Shown here: piece after piece, positions 53,996 to 62,830 of the stretch
Layout: every line of letters starts with the position of its first letter
How positions within the stretch are numbered: the stretch's first letter is position 1
Source: Candidatus Heimdallarchaeota archaeon LC_3
GTDB taxonomy: Archaea; Asgardarchaeota; Heimdallarchaeia; Hodarchaeales; LC-3
NCBI GenBank assembly: GCA_001940645.1
Contig: MDVS01000027.1
Coordinates: 1-64,000, forward strand
Length of the DNA: 64,000 bases
Reading direction: 5' to 3'
The notes under the pieces: model-generated
Seen by the model: only the letters and a program-made list of their open reading frames with translations
Database searches by the model: none
Told to the model about the DNA's origin: nothing
Program-made: the position numbers and the translations under genes

Positions 53996-54880
53996 TTATA
54001 AACCTAAGCTAGGATGATAATATTTTGAATTTGTTTCCTTTTTTTTCTGATCCATTTTATTAATAATGATACAAGCTTCAAACGCTATATTAATAATTTT
54101 ATTTTCAGCTATTGGTTTTTGTTCATCTGTAATGAAGGATCCTTGCGGTCTGTTAGCATAAACAGCACAAATAGTTCCTGAACGCCAATTTTTTAAAGAT
54201 GCCAGTGTAAAAAGAGTACTTGATTCCATTTCAAAATTAATTACGTTTCTTTTAGCAAGTTCTTCCGGTATTTTAGAATTTTTTATAGGAAATCCTGGTA
54301 TTTCTCTTCCTTGTGCTCCATAAAACCCAGAAGCTGCTGCTGTTATTCCTACATGATAAGATTCATGCTTACTTGCCTCGATAAGAGCTAAAATTACTTC
54401 ATAATGAGCAATAGATGGATAATTATCATCCACAAATCGTAAACTTGTATCTTCTAATCTTACAGCACCTGAACTTATTACTACATCCCCTAAATTAATA
54501 TTTCCATGTAATGCTCCACAACTACCTACTCTAATTATTATTTCAGGCTCTACAATCCGGGAAAGTTCCAGCATAGCAATTTCTATATTTGAGGGTCCAA
54601 TTCCAGTTGCAAGTACAGTGACTGGAAGACCTTTGTAAGTACCAGTATGGGATACAAATTCTCTATTTGAACTTGAAACTGTTACACTATCTGTATCCAT
54701 AAACTTTTTAACTTTATCAGCTCTTGCAGGGTCACCTACAAGCAATATATAAGTAGCTACTTCTCCAGGTGCTAAACCTATGTGATATTGTCTTCCAGAT
54801 TCAGTTTCTACTATTTCTGAGCTAGTAATATTTTTAGAACTTGCTTTCTTTCTTTTTTTCGTTTGTTTCGATCTGGATAT
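53996..54880 (-). CDS. udp: Uridine phosphorylase-family nucleosidase, probable AUA start
   Basis: The enzyme splits a nucleoside with phosphate to base and sugar-1-phosphate. LVGDPARADKVKKF, TGIGPSNIEIA, IRVGSCGALHGNI and NFEMESSTLF are the family's phosphate, ribose and base motifs. The first TTG (54745) would lose the 'YHIGLAPGEVATYIL' strand that this family needs. Upstream there are 45 codons in frame with no ATG/GTG/TTG; AGGAGG (54889-54894) precedes AUA 54880-54878 by 8 nt. I place the start there (294 aa). The basic first 20 residues (RSKQTKKRKKASSKN) are unusual. Confidence 0.88.
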   Translation of the reverse strand: MSRSKQTKKRKKASSKNITSSEIVETESGRQYHIGLAPGEVATYILLVGDPARADKVKKFMDTDSVTVSSSNREFVSHTGTYKGLPVTVLATGIGPSNIEIAMLELSRIVEPEIIIRVGSCGALHGNINLGDVVISSGAVRLEDTSLRFVDDNYPSIAHYEVILALIEASKHESYHVGITAAASGFYGAQGREIPGFPIKNSKIPEELAKRNVINFEMESSTLFTLASLKNWRSGTICAVYANRPQGSFITDEQKPIAENKIINIAFEACIIINKMDQKKKETNSKYYHPSLGL

Positions 54881-54886
54881 TGCTAT

Positions 54887-54894
54887 ATCCTCCT
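54887..54894 (-). promoter_or_regulatory. Strong Shine-Dalgarno pointing to an AUA start
   Basis: AGGAGGAT is the best ribosome-binding sequence on this strand in the region, and it stands 8 nt before AUA at 54880. It decides the start of the uridine phosphorylase gene. It lies in the short gap after the asparagine synthetase stop. Confidence 0.6.
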
Positions 54895-54913
54895 ATTGTT
54901 ACCATGCTTGTAA

Positions 54914-56437
54914 CTAGATGGTTTTAAGATATTCATTCATAGATAATCGTTCCCTATCAGCTAGTTTTTGTAATATTTTTTGTGTTCCTGAACCATATTG
55001 AATTGCTGTCTTATTTCTCATACTGATATAATCAGGAATACCTATTTTGGTTGATAATTCTCTTAGTATTATTTTTCTTGAAAATTCTTGCTGATTTTCT
55101 TTATTATTTCTTTCCTTAATTAAAAATTCTAATGGAAGTTGTGAAACAAATTCCACTAATTTGAAATCTAAATAAGGAAATCTGAGCTCAATTCCATGGC
55201 TTGAAGCCATTAAATCATCCCGTTCGATATTTCTTTTAGCAATGAACCTTAATTCATCCCATAAAATTTGGTTAAGGTTAAGAGTAGTTGAGGATTTCTG
55301 TTTTAGAAAAAGATCCTCATATCTTTTATACCCAATAAATAATTCATCAGCTCCTTGTCCTGTAAAACATACATTAATTTTATTTTCTGAAGCTTTTTTT
55401 GACAAAAAATATATTGGTAAAGCGATTCCAACATCTACTGGAGATCGTGAATCTAAACGTGAAAGTACTTTTTTAAGATTATACTCTACTATATCTTCTG
55501 TGATATTGACACGAATATATGAATTATTTTCATTTTCGTGAAAGTATTTTTCTGCTACCAATATATCTTTAGATCCTTCAAATCCAATAATTAAAGGAGT
55601 AAGATAACTTGATTGTTTCGTTGCTAATTTGTGTAAAACAGTCGAATCTACCCCTCCGCTAAAAAAAATTCCTAATCTACTATCATCTTTTCGCAAATTA
55701 TTTAGTAATCTCTTTATACTGTTAGTAAGATGATTTTTCAATGAATCAATACAAATTTGAAGATTTACCTCATCTAAACTCGATCTTGTTGGGGAAAATG
55801 AAGATTCCATTATTGTGGAATTATTATTAAATGTTAAAAAATTATTTTCTTTTGTTAATTCAATTTTACACCAAGTTCCTGGAGTTACTTGACTTATCCA
55901 TTCATTTTGAATCCCTAATTCAACTAAAATCTTTTTTTCAGATGCAAAACCCCAACAATTAGTTGATTTCCAATAAAACCAAAGAGGTCTTATTCCGAAA
56001 CTATCCCTAGCTATATAAAGCTCAGAACTAGTTTTATCAAACAATATTAAAGCATAATCCGCTTTTAATCTATTTAATATGTTTGAAAATAGCTTTTCTC
56101 TTTTATCAACTTTTGATTTTTCTTGACTATAAACTTCAAGTATATAATCAAAATCATTTGATTCCAGACTAAATTTTATGTCTTGTGCTTTAGAAAAAAG
56201 GTCTAAATGGTTATATATTTCACCATTTGCAACAAGAATATCTCCTCTATTTGAAACTAATGGAAAACAATTAGTACCAACAAGAGATAATTGAGAAGCA
56301 ATAAAGGTTATTTCGGGATGAACCTTAGTATAAATATGGATTTTGTAGTTATCAGGTCCTCGTAATGAAAGAATTGATTCTATATTTGACATTTGGTTTC
56401 TTATATCAAATCCTCTAAAAACAAGAATACCACACAT
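54914..56437 (-). CDS. asnB: Asparagine synthetase (glutamine-hydrolysing)
   Basis: The 507-aa enzyme transfers glutamine's amide to aspartate. Cys2 (MCGILVF) is the glutaminase nucleophile; ANGEIYNHLDL and the N-terminal domain are complete. The synthetase domain has the PPi loop FFSGGVDSTVL, FTGQGADELFIGYKRY, and HGIELRFPYLD. Length is close to AsnB/B2-type archaeal enzymes. It is 22 nt downstream of the SWIM gene, in the leftward array. Confidence 0.95.
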   Translation of the reverse strand: MCGILVFRGFDIRNQMSNIESILSLRGPDNYKIHIYTKVHPEITFIASQLSLVGTNCFPLVSNRGDILVANGEIYNHLDLFSKAQDIKFSLESNDFDYILEVYSQEKSKVDKREKLFSNILNRLKADYALILFDKTSSELYIARDSFGIRPLWFYWKSTNCWGFASEKKILVELGIQNEWISQVTPGTWCKIELTKENNFLTFNNNSTIMESSFSPTRSSLDEVNLQICIDSLKNHLTNSIKRLLNNLRKDDSRLGIFFSGGVDSTVLHKLATKQSSYLTPLIIGFEGSKDILVAEKYFHENENNSYIRVNITEDIVEYNLKKVLSRLDSRSPVDVGIALPIYFLSKKASENKINVCFTGQGADELFIGYKRYEDLFLKQKSSTTLNLNQILWDELRFIAKRNIERDDLMASSHGIELRFPYLDFKLVEFVSQLPLEFLIKERNNKENQQEFSRKIILRELSTKIGIPDYISMRNKTAIQYGSGTQKILQKLADRERLSMNEYLKTI

Positions 56438-56459
56438 GCTGAAAATAACCTGAAATCAA

Positions 56460-56822
56460 TCACTTTTCTTTTAGCCATTCATTACGGAAAAATTCATACT
56501 CTGAAAAAGATATGAAGAATGAATTGTATCTTTTTGAGACTTTAGCTTCGTTGCATAGTTTTATATGTTTACATATATTGATTTTTTTTAAGTTATCAAG
56601 AATAAAAGAGTAACAGGTGCAAAAATCATCACCAACATAATAAATCCTTTCTGTTCCTACTACAACCCAACGTTCAATCACATTATCAATAGCAGATTTA
56701 TTTTCATCATCGCTAGAGTTTCTAGTGATAATATATTTCTTTACTAATGATTCAGTTAACGGAGAAAAAAAATCTTCAAAAGTATTTAGTTCAACATTTA
56801 TTTCAGGAGTAGTATCCAACAT
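56460..56822 (-). CDS. SWIM-type zinc-finger protein
   Basis: I place the start at ATG 56822 (MLDTTPEINVELNTF), 11 nt after the coiled-coil gene's stop. The middle of the 120-aa protein, ERWVVVGTERIYYVGDDFCT, leads into CTCYSF...INICKHIKL, which fits the CxC-xn-CxH SWIM finger. SWIM fingers bind DNA or partner proteins; archaeal stand-alone forms are linked to recombination mediators. The tight pairing with the coiled-coil gene suggests a two-protein complex. Confidence 0.7.
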   Translation of the reverse strand: MLDTTPEINVELNTFEDFFSPLTESLVKKYIITRNSSDDENKSAIDNVIERWVVVGTERIYYVGDDFCTCYSFILDNLKKINICKHIKLCNEAKVSKRYNSFFISFSEYEFFRNEWLKEK

Positions 56823-56833
56823 TATAACCAATC

Positions 56834-57406
56834 TTAATCTAAAATTTGGTTGGTAACAGAAATAAGCTCTTGAGCACATAATTTTTGTGTATCAAACTCT
56901 TCTAGTTTAGATTTTAGATCATTTTCACTCAAATCACCGATTTCTGATCTCACTATTAGTTCTTCTCTACTATCAGCTAAATTTTCTATGAAATTTTTGC
57001 ATTGATTTTGAATTTCTCTAATTCGTCTTTCTTCAGTATTAAATTTTGTTTGTACGTCATTATATTTTTCAATATATTCTTTATACAATGATGAATAAAC
57101 TTTTTCAGAAATTGTATCTTTTTTTTCCTCAAGTTTTTTAAGTCGAACCGAAATTGTTTGTAATTCTTGTTTTAGGATTAAAAAAGGAAAGTCATCTGAA
57201 ATTTCCTCAAATTCTTCTTCTAAAACTTTCTGACGTTCTTTTAATTGCTCTTGTTCATTAGAAAGATCCATTTCCTCTATTTGTTCTTTGATAGCATTTT
57301 TTTCTATTTCTATTTTGATTTGATTTATTTCTGAGTTGAGTTTAATTTTTGTTGCCAATCGTGAAAAAATTTTTTCTTCTTCATTAGTAATTTCAGGAAA
57401 ACTCAT
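56834..57406 (-). CDS. Coiled-coil protein paired with SWIM gene
   Basis: About 190 aa; ATG 57406 (MSFPEITNEEEKIFSRL) follows GGTGTATAGACAT. Almost all of it is heptad coil (INQIKIEIEKNAIKEQIEEM, LKELEEKKDTISEKVYSSLY-type) with acidic and basic faces. It stops 11 nt before the SWIM gene. SWIM plus coiled-coil partner is reminiscent of Sws1-type complexes that assist RadA, but that is analogy only, since no homology is visible. Confidence 0.6.
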   Translation of the reverse strand: MSFPEITNEEEKIFSRLATKIKLNSEINQIKIEIEKNAIKEQIEEMDLSNEQEQLKERQKVLEEEFEEISDDFPFLILKQELQTISVRLKKLEEKKDTISEKVYSSLYKEYIEKYNDVQTKFNTEERRIREIQNQCKNFIENLADSREELIVRSEIGDLSENDLKSKLEEFDTQKLCAQELISVTNQILD

Positions 57407-57453
57407 ATGTCTATACACCTAACCGATTTTTAAATAAATTTTGAACAGATTTG

Positions 57454-58521
57454 TTAAATTGGATCAACATGAATAATTTTCTTCTGGTCTTTAGATTCTA
57501 CCTTGAATCTGACACTTATGAATTCCTCTATTAAGGCCATGTTTGTCTTAGTATGGGATGTTATTTCCGGAGTTGAGAAAGAAAATGGCGCGTTTAGTGC
57601 TCCATAAGAAACAATTTGGTCAGATAAGTATTCATCTATGACTGCAAATGAATTATAACTATTTATTAATCTAAGAGCTGCTGTTTTTCCCACTTTTTCA
57701 GCAGGTAATCCTTTTTTACCAATGACACTTTGGCCAATTGGAGGAGTCATTTTTCCTTCTTGATTAGTCCATAATGTCAATCCTGATCCAGGTGATAAAG
57801 AAGAAACATATTTACACGCTATATCTATCTCAATATTGGGAAAAGAAGCTTTTAATGTTTGTATTGCTGAATCTTTCTGCCTTTCAGCAACTTTTGCTCT
57901 TTCAAGACCTTTTGCAGAAATCGAGAGGCCATTAATACTCTCTATTCTTTTACATTTCACAAGCCTTCTGATCATTTCATCTTTAGGAATATTCTTTTTT
58001 GGATAAATTATCACTTCTACAGCAGCTCCACCTTTAGGATAAAATCCATGTTTTTTTATTTGAATTTCTGATTTATATCCCCATAACTGTAATGTTGGCT
58101 CAGTTACTTGTTTTATATAATCAATAGAGGGTGCACCTAAACCATAAGTAGCTCCACCTTGAAAAATCAACTTAATAGGAAAGTCTGTTTTGGCTAACGA
58201 TAATCTTAAAACTTGAATCACTAAGGCTATTGATCCAGCAGTATTAATTGAAATAACGTATTCATTCTTATTTTCATTAGTCTCACCTGGTTTATAAGAT
58301 ACTTCAATTGAGCCTACGTCAGCATTAGAAAGCTCTCCACCAAAAATTGAGTGAAGTGTTTTTATACCTACTAAATGTTGGGTTCTAAGACCAGGTTTTG
58401 ACCTGTTTGCTCTAATATTTTTTACAAGTAAGGGCTTATTTGTTAAGGAGGCAAAAGCAAACGATAAGCGAACAATTGATCCTCCTCCTTCACCTTTCGA
58501 GCCATCAATTGATTTGTACAC
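57454..58521 (-). CDS. rtcA: RNA 3'-terminal phosphate cyclase
   Basis: The 355-aa enzyme converts RNA 3'-phosphate to a 2',3'-cyclic phosphate with ATP. SIDGSKGEGGGSIVRLSFAF (about residues 4-23) and the GATYGLGAPSIDY region are family marks; the catalytic His is expected near the C-terminal 'SYGALNAPFSF' block, where I do not see it clearly. Starts at GTG 58521. In the leftward array after eL40. Members of the Rcl1 branch have lost activity, so activity should be tested. Confidence 0.9.
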   Translation of the reverse strand: MYKSIDGSKGEGGGSIVRLSFAFASLTNKPLLVKNIRANRSKPGLRTQHLVGIKTLHSIFGGELSNADVGSIEVSYKPGETNENKNEYVISINTAGSIALVIQVLRLSLAKTDFPIKLIFQGGATYGLGAPSIDYIKQVTEPTLQLWGYKSEIQIKKHGFYPKGGAAVEVIIYPKKNIPKDEMIRRLVKCKRIESINGLSISAKGLERAKVAERQKDSAIQTLKASFPNIEIDIACKYVSSLSPGSGLTLWTNQEGKMTPPIGQSVIGKKGLPAEKVGKTAALRLINSYNSFAVIDEYLSDQIVSYGALNAPFSFSTPEITSHTKTNMALIEEFISVRFKVESKDQKKIIHVDPI

Positions 58522-58603
58522 ATAAAAGACCTGCTTTAAACTTAAAAAATAGAAAAAAAATCTTTTATTTTATACCCGAAAGTATAACAAAAAAAATTAT
58601 CGA

Positions 58604-58765
58604 TTAACCTGCTCGATCTTTCTTTTTTGGCCGTAAGCGATAAGATCGACACCTTCTACATTTAATAGCACCTGGTGGATTTCTTGCATAACATTTACGG
58701 CAAATAGTTTTATTTAGAAGAACTTTTGCTACAATAGCTTTTTTATCTGGATCATCAATCGGCAT
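58604..58765 (-). CDS. Ribosomal protein eL40
   Basis: The 53-aa large-subunit protein, too short for ordinary gene calling. ATG 58765 gives MPIDDPDKKAIVAKVLLNKT; CRKCYARNPPGAIKCRRCRS is the four-cysteine zinc site; the tail is RLRPKKKDRAG. In eukaryotes it is made as a ubiquitin fusion; here it is free. An ATG three codons earlier (MITMP) is possible. Confidence 0.95.
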   Translation of the reverse strand: MPIDDPDKKAIVAKVLLNKTICRKCYARNPPGAIKCRRCRSYRLRPKKKDRAG

Positions 58766-58880
58766 TGTTATCATCAACAAAATAAAGATAAATTATATAA
58801 TCATTATCTATTTAATTATATATTTCCTAACTAATTTGAAATTTTAATATCTTCTAACATATCAGCGAAATTGATAACTA

Positions 58881-59282
58881 TCATTTAGAAACTTGTGATT
58901 CTAGGATTTCTTTAAAAATATCTGGAATTTTTTCTTTTTCATTTTTTTCATAGTTATAAACTACTTGAACCGAGGTAGCTACTGCATAAATTTTTTCAGG
59001 TTTTGTCGATTCTACTATTTTGTATTTAAACCACCAAGAGGTAGTTCCTACTGATTTAACATCTAGCAGGACTTCAGGTTGATCTGATAAAGTAATTGGA
59101 ATTTTAAAATCAATATCAACTTTGGCCAGAATAAAGGAAATGTCTTTTCCTTCTACAGTTAATGAAAATTTCTTAAAAAACTCTATACGTGCCAATTCAA
59201 GATATGTTAGAAAAACTGCATTGTTCACATGTCCCATACTGTCAGTGTCTCTAAATCTTATACTAATGCTAGTTTTATGCAT
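58881..59282 (-). CDS. 4HBT-family acyl-CoA thioesterase
   Basis: The 133-aa hot-dog-fold protein; RFRDTDSMGHVNNAVFLTYL (about residues 9-28) is the YbgC/4HBT signature with the catalytic Asp (D-x-x-G-H-V-N). It should cleave small acyl-CoA. Archaeal membranes do not need fatty acids, so the substrate may come from a degradation pathway. It ends the AAA+/SMC-like cluster by position, 20 nt after the ScpB-like gene, but is unlikely to belong to it functionally. Confidence 0.9.
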   Translation of the reverse strand: MHKTSISIRFRDTDSMGHVNNAVFLTYLELARIEFFKKFSLTVEGKDISFILAKVDIDFKIPITLSDQPEVLLDVKSVGTTSWWFKYKIVESTKPEKIYAVATSVQVVYNYEKNEKEKIPDIFKEILESQVSK

Positions 59283-59302
59283 AGAAATAGCCTTGAAATA
59301 AT

Positions 59303-59800
59303 CTAATTGTAAGGTAATAAATCTTGAAATTTTGAAACAACTGGAGAAATCAAATTTGCTCCTAAAGGTGTGATTTGTATATATTCCTGATTATGATCAT
59401 TAACAACAAATAGAATGAGCTTATTTTGAACTAGAATATCTAATTCTTCCATATAATTTTTTAATAAGTAAGTAATTTCATTTAAAGCAACATTATTTTC
59501 TTTTAATGTTGCTAAATGTGCTAAAATTGTGAGTATTGAGTAAACAGATTTGCTAAACGTCTCAGCTTTATTTTTTTGATTTAATGTTACAATTACAAAC
59601 TGTTCATCATTAAATTCAATAATTTCAAGTGTAATTCCAATTAATTCGTATCGAGAATGTAATTCTTCTAACAGTTCAGTTAAATCAATTTCATCTGTCG
59701 AAATGAATTTTTCTAGTTCACTTAAAGATAAATATGATTTATCTAACAACTCTAAACTTATTAGTTTCATTATTTCTTCTTTTAAGTCTGCTGAACTCAT
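59303..59800 (-). CDS. ScpB-like winged-helix protein (kite subunit?)
   Basis: The start at ATG 59800 (MSSADLKEEIMKLISLELL) fits better than the hydrophobic extension up to 59869. The 165-aa protein has two winged helices with ScpB order: YLSLSELEKFISTDEIDLTE then EELHSRYELIGITLEI, and SVYSILTILAHLATL...LDILVQNKLI. ScpB is the 'kite' that binds a kleisin in SMC complexes. Similarity is by pattern, not by search. It follows the 269-aa gene by 19 nt and sits in the SMC-like cluster, which strengthens the reading. Confidence 0.6.
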   Translation of the reverse strand: MSSADLKEEIMKLISLELLDKSYLSLSELEKFISTDEIDLTELLEELHSRYELIGITLEIIEFNDEQFVIVTLNQKNKAETFSKSVYSILTILAHLATLKENNVALNEITYLLKNYMEELDILVQNKLILFVVNDHNQEYIQITPLGANLISPVVSKFQDLLPYN

Positions 59801-59819
59801 ATTAATACACAAAATTAAA

Positions 59820-60629
59820 TTAATTATTATTATGTCGATTAAAAAATGGAAAGGATATTTTGACATCATTTGGTGGGGAATCGTTATTTTCTAAATATTT
59901 CTTAGCACAAGACCAGATATTCTTATTAAAAATCCAAATTTGCTTAACATTATCGTTAATGCTAGAAAATTCGCTATTTGATGCTCTATCAATATAATAT
60001 TTTTCAAATTTATCTTTATTACTATCAATAAGTATAATTTTTTTCTGAGAGTAAAGGTAAGTAAATTCTTGCCAATGAATAATTGATTGAGAATATTTTG
60101 CATTTATTATTGTTTTTAAAAATGGAATAGGAGACTCATTATTCAATTCACTTAGAATTTTAAATTCAGATGAATCTTTCAAACTATTGGAGGAAAAATA
60201 CTGATTATTTAATTTTAGTTGATTCAAATCATGAATTTTTAGTTCAGATTGCTTTTTGAATATTAAATATGCATGTTTTGCAATAGATTCAATAATTTTT
60301 GGATCAACCTCTAATGAAAACATGTTAATTAGTTGAATTGTTTCATGAAAGTAAGAAGACAATGCATCTGAATTCTTATTCAAAAATTTTTCAAGATATT
60401 CAATATTAAGAAAGTTAGAAACATTTACTCCTAATTGTGAGAATAATTTAGATTTTAATCTATGTTTTAAGATTATATATTCATCTTCTAAATGATTAAT
60501 TCCCTTATACAGTTCATTTAAAATAATATGAAGAGATTGTAAACTGGAGATTGAATTTGGATTACTCCTAATATCCTCTAAAGAATTAACTTCTAAGATC
60601 TTATTGGTTTTTTTGACTTTTTTTGTCAT
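59820..60629 (-). CDS. Unknown 269-aa protein in SMC-like cluster, possible kleisin
   Basis: The protein is mostly helical. It begins with a basic segment (MTKKVKKTNKILEVNS), has a long helical middle, then a possible small winged element (IHWQEFTYLYSQKKIILID) that resembles the kleisin C-terminal helix pair loosely, and a polar tail. The gene lies between the SMC-like gene (31 nt) and the ScpB-like gene (19 nt), just where scpA sits in SMC operons. No firm homology is seen, so the kleisin idea is a positional inference. Confidence 0.4.
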   Translation of the reverse strand: MTKKVKKTNKILEVNSLEDIRSNPNSISSLQSLHIILNELYKGINHLEDEYIILKHRLKSKLFSQLGVNVSNFLNIEYLEKFLNKNSDALSSYFHETIQLINMFSLEVDPKIIESIAKHAYLIFKKQSELKIHDLNQLKLNNQYFSSNSLKDSSEFKILSELNNESPIPFLKTIINAKYSQSIIHWQEFTYLYSQKKIILIDSNKDKFEKYYIDRASNSEFSSINDNVKQIWIFNKNIWSCAKKYLENNDSPPNDVKISFPFFNRHNNN

Positions 60630-60660
60630 AATCCTAGCTCCAGTATACTAAATTGATTGA

Positions 60661-62805
60661 TTATGATTTAACTAAATGAAACATTGAGATTTTATCTTCA
60701 AAGGGAATCTCAGAATAGAAATTTTCATGTGTTAATACAATTTGAGTAGAGGAATTGATAATTTCATTCTTAACTCCTTCGTTTATTTTTTCTAACAATT
60801 TTCTTAAATCTAACGAGTTGAATTTAAGTAATTCTTCATCTACAAGCATCAATCCATTTTTAGTTACTAAAGATAAACTTAAATGCCAAATGAAATTAAA
60901 TAATGACTTATAAGATGAGGATAAGTATTGAAGAGGATAATTCTCTCCATTAATCTCACATTTAATATCTAAAAAACCAGATATTGGCGTGTCTGGAAAA
61001 TTTAATTCAACGATTAATTGAGTGTTCCATGATTTGAGAAAAAAGTTAATTTTATTTTGTAAATCATCTAACAAATAAACTAGTTTTTTATTCCATACCG
61101 ATTTCCATTCGTCCAAATTAATTTTAATATTATTATTTAACTCCATTAAATTTTGTATATCTTTATTAACATCTTCAATCCATTTATTATGATTTTCTAA
61201 TTGTTCAGGGGCTTCAAAATTAAGATTGAGATTTTCTAATTGTTCTATATTGCTCTTTGTATTGGAAACTAAAGTATTTATAGTATTTATTGCCAGGATT
61301 TGATCTGGTTTTTTTACATTAGCTTTAGAAACCTCTTTACTTAATTTTACCTGATTTATCTTAATCTGTTTTAGTTCCTTCTCAATTTCAGTTTGCTTTT
61401 CTTTCAATTGAGAATTTTTTGTCTTTAATTCATCAGTTTCTGAATATAATTGATCGTTTTCTTTTACAAGTAAGTTAGATTCGTTTTCTATTTTATTGAT
61501 TTCGTTTCTAATAGCTTGCATCTTATGTGAAGAAGAATTAACAGAGGATACGAATTTTTTCTTGTTAGCTTTTTTTATATTCTTTTCATTTTGGTAAGCA
61601 TCTTTTTTCTCTTTTAGTTCATTTATTTCTCTTTGCAAACTGTCAATATCACTTTGAAGCTTTTTCTTTTTTTCAATAATGCTGGTTTCATTTTGATCTG
61701 TATTTTTAGAATCAATCTCTGTCATAATCCTTCTATAATCAGTCATTTTCATTTGTTTTTGACGTTCATCAAATGAAAATCGCTTCAAAAACTTTTCATA
61801 ATTTTGATTTTCTTTATTAAACCTATCTATTCTTGATTTTTTTTCCAAATAATCGTTTCTTATTAATTCAAACTCTTGTTCCTTCTTCTTTCTATTTTCT
61901 TCAATGTTGTTAGTTTTTTGTACTATTTCTTCTCTTTTTAGTTCTTTACTATTTATTTCATTAGTATTCTTCTCAATATCTATATTATTTGACTCTAATG
62001 TTTTAGATAAAGCATTTATTCTATCTTCCATCTGAATTACCGGTGCCCATATTAGCTGATTTTCTAAAGAGGATAATTTTTCCTTATATTCTTTAAATTG
62101 ATTTAAACTTGTTATATCTTGATGTAATTCATTTTCCCGTAACTCAGCTTCTAAAAGAATTTCGGATTGTCTTTTTAATTTTTCTTCTAAACTTGAGGAT
62201 TTAAGCATTAACGAATTAAATTTATCCACTGAATCTGAAAGAGATAATTGATTTACAAAGATAAGATATAATGATTCAGGAGTCATTCCTTCAGAGAAAA
62301 TTGAGAGTATTCTTAAAGTTATGAGATCATGTGAATAATTTTCATTGAATAAATTACCATTAATAAACAGAAGCCATTCATTTAGAAGAGTTTCCTCGAT
62401 TTCAATACCGTTAATTACATATTTAATATCATTCTTATTAGAATTTATTTCAATGTTAATTTTTACTTCTTTTTTGCTCTTTTTAGAAATTATCGATTTC
62501 AATTCTTTTGAAAGAATTGAAAACTCTTTATTTCTAGCTTCATTTAAGAATTCGGGGATAATTTCAGCTTCTATTATCGATGGTTTTTGTTCTTTTTTTT
62601 TAACAAAATTTAGATTTAAATCATAATTATTTGAAAAATTAGGATTGAATAATAAATTGATTGCTTGAATTATACTGGTTTTCCCAGAATTAGCTAACCC
62701 ACTAATTAAGGAAATTTGAGTATCAAAATCAATTTTTAAATCATCAAAACATTTGAAATTTTTAATTTGAAGTGATTTTAAATGAAAAAAACAATGGAAA
62801 TACAA
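60661..62805 (-). CDS. SMC/Rad50-like ATPase with short coiled coil
   Basis: The 714-aa protein starts with LKSLQIKNFKCFDDLKIDFD and Walker A GLANSGKTSII (about residues 36-46). Residues about 190-560 are long, charged coiled coil with no CxxC hook, and the C-terminal head has a degenerate signature (YLSSSYKSLFNFIW) and Walker B GLMLVDEELLKF. This is the RecF/RecN/SMC head design, but far shorter than a canonical SMC (about 1,150 aa); the arms would be short. Start is TTG 62805. The cluster of AAA+, this gene, a possible kleisin and a ScpB-like gene is compact. Confidence 0.75.
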   Translation of the reverse strand: MYFHCFFHLKSLQIKNFKCFDDLKIDFDTQISLISGLANSGKTSIIQAINLLFNPNFSNNYDLNLNFVKKKEQKPSIIEAEIIPEFLNEARNKEFSILSKELKSIISKKSKKEVKINIEINSNKNDIKYVINGIEIEETLLNEWLLFINGNLFNENYSHDLITLRILSIFSEGMTPESLYLIFVNQLSLSDSVDKFNSLMLKSSSLEEKLKRQSEILLEAELRENELHQDITSLNQFKEYKEKLSSLENQLIWAPVIQMEDRINALSKTLESNNIDIEKNTNEINSKELKREEIVQKTNNIEENRKKKEQEFELIRNDYLEKKSRIDRFNKENQNYEKFLKRFSFDERQKQMKMTDYRRIMTEIDSKNTDQNETSIIEKKKKLQSDIDSLQREINELKEKKDAYQNEKNIKKANKKKFVSSVNSSSHKMQAIRNEINKIENESNLLVKENDQLYSETDELKTKNSQLKEKQTEIEKELKQIKINQVKLSKEVSKANVKKPDQILAINTINTLVSNTKSNIEQLENLNLNFEAPEQLENHNKWIEDVNKDIQNLMELNNNIKINLDEWKSVWNKKLVYLLDDLQNKINFFLKSWNTQLIVELNFPDTPISGFLDIKCEINGENYPLQYLSSSYKSLFNFIWHLSLSLVTKNGLMLVDEELLKFNSLDLRKLLEKINEGVKNEIINSSTQIVLTHENFYSEIPFEDKISMFHLVKS

Positions 62806-62830
62806 TTGTAATCACTAAACTCCCAAGGTA

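Noticed and set aside
59303..62805. Wadjet (JetABCD) defence system
   Set aside because: No JetD-like TOPRIM nuclease is visible, the SMC-like subunit is far shorter than JetC, and an AAA+ gene takes the extra place.
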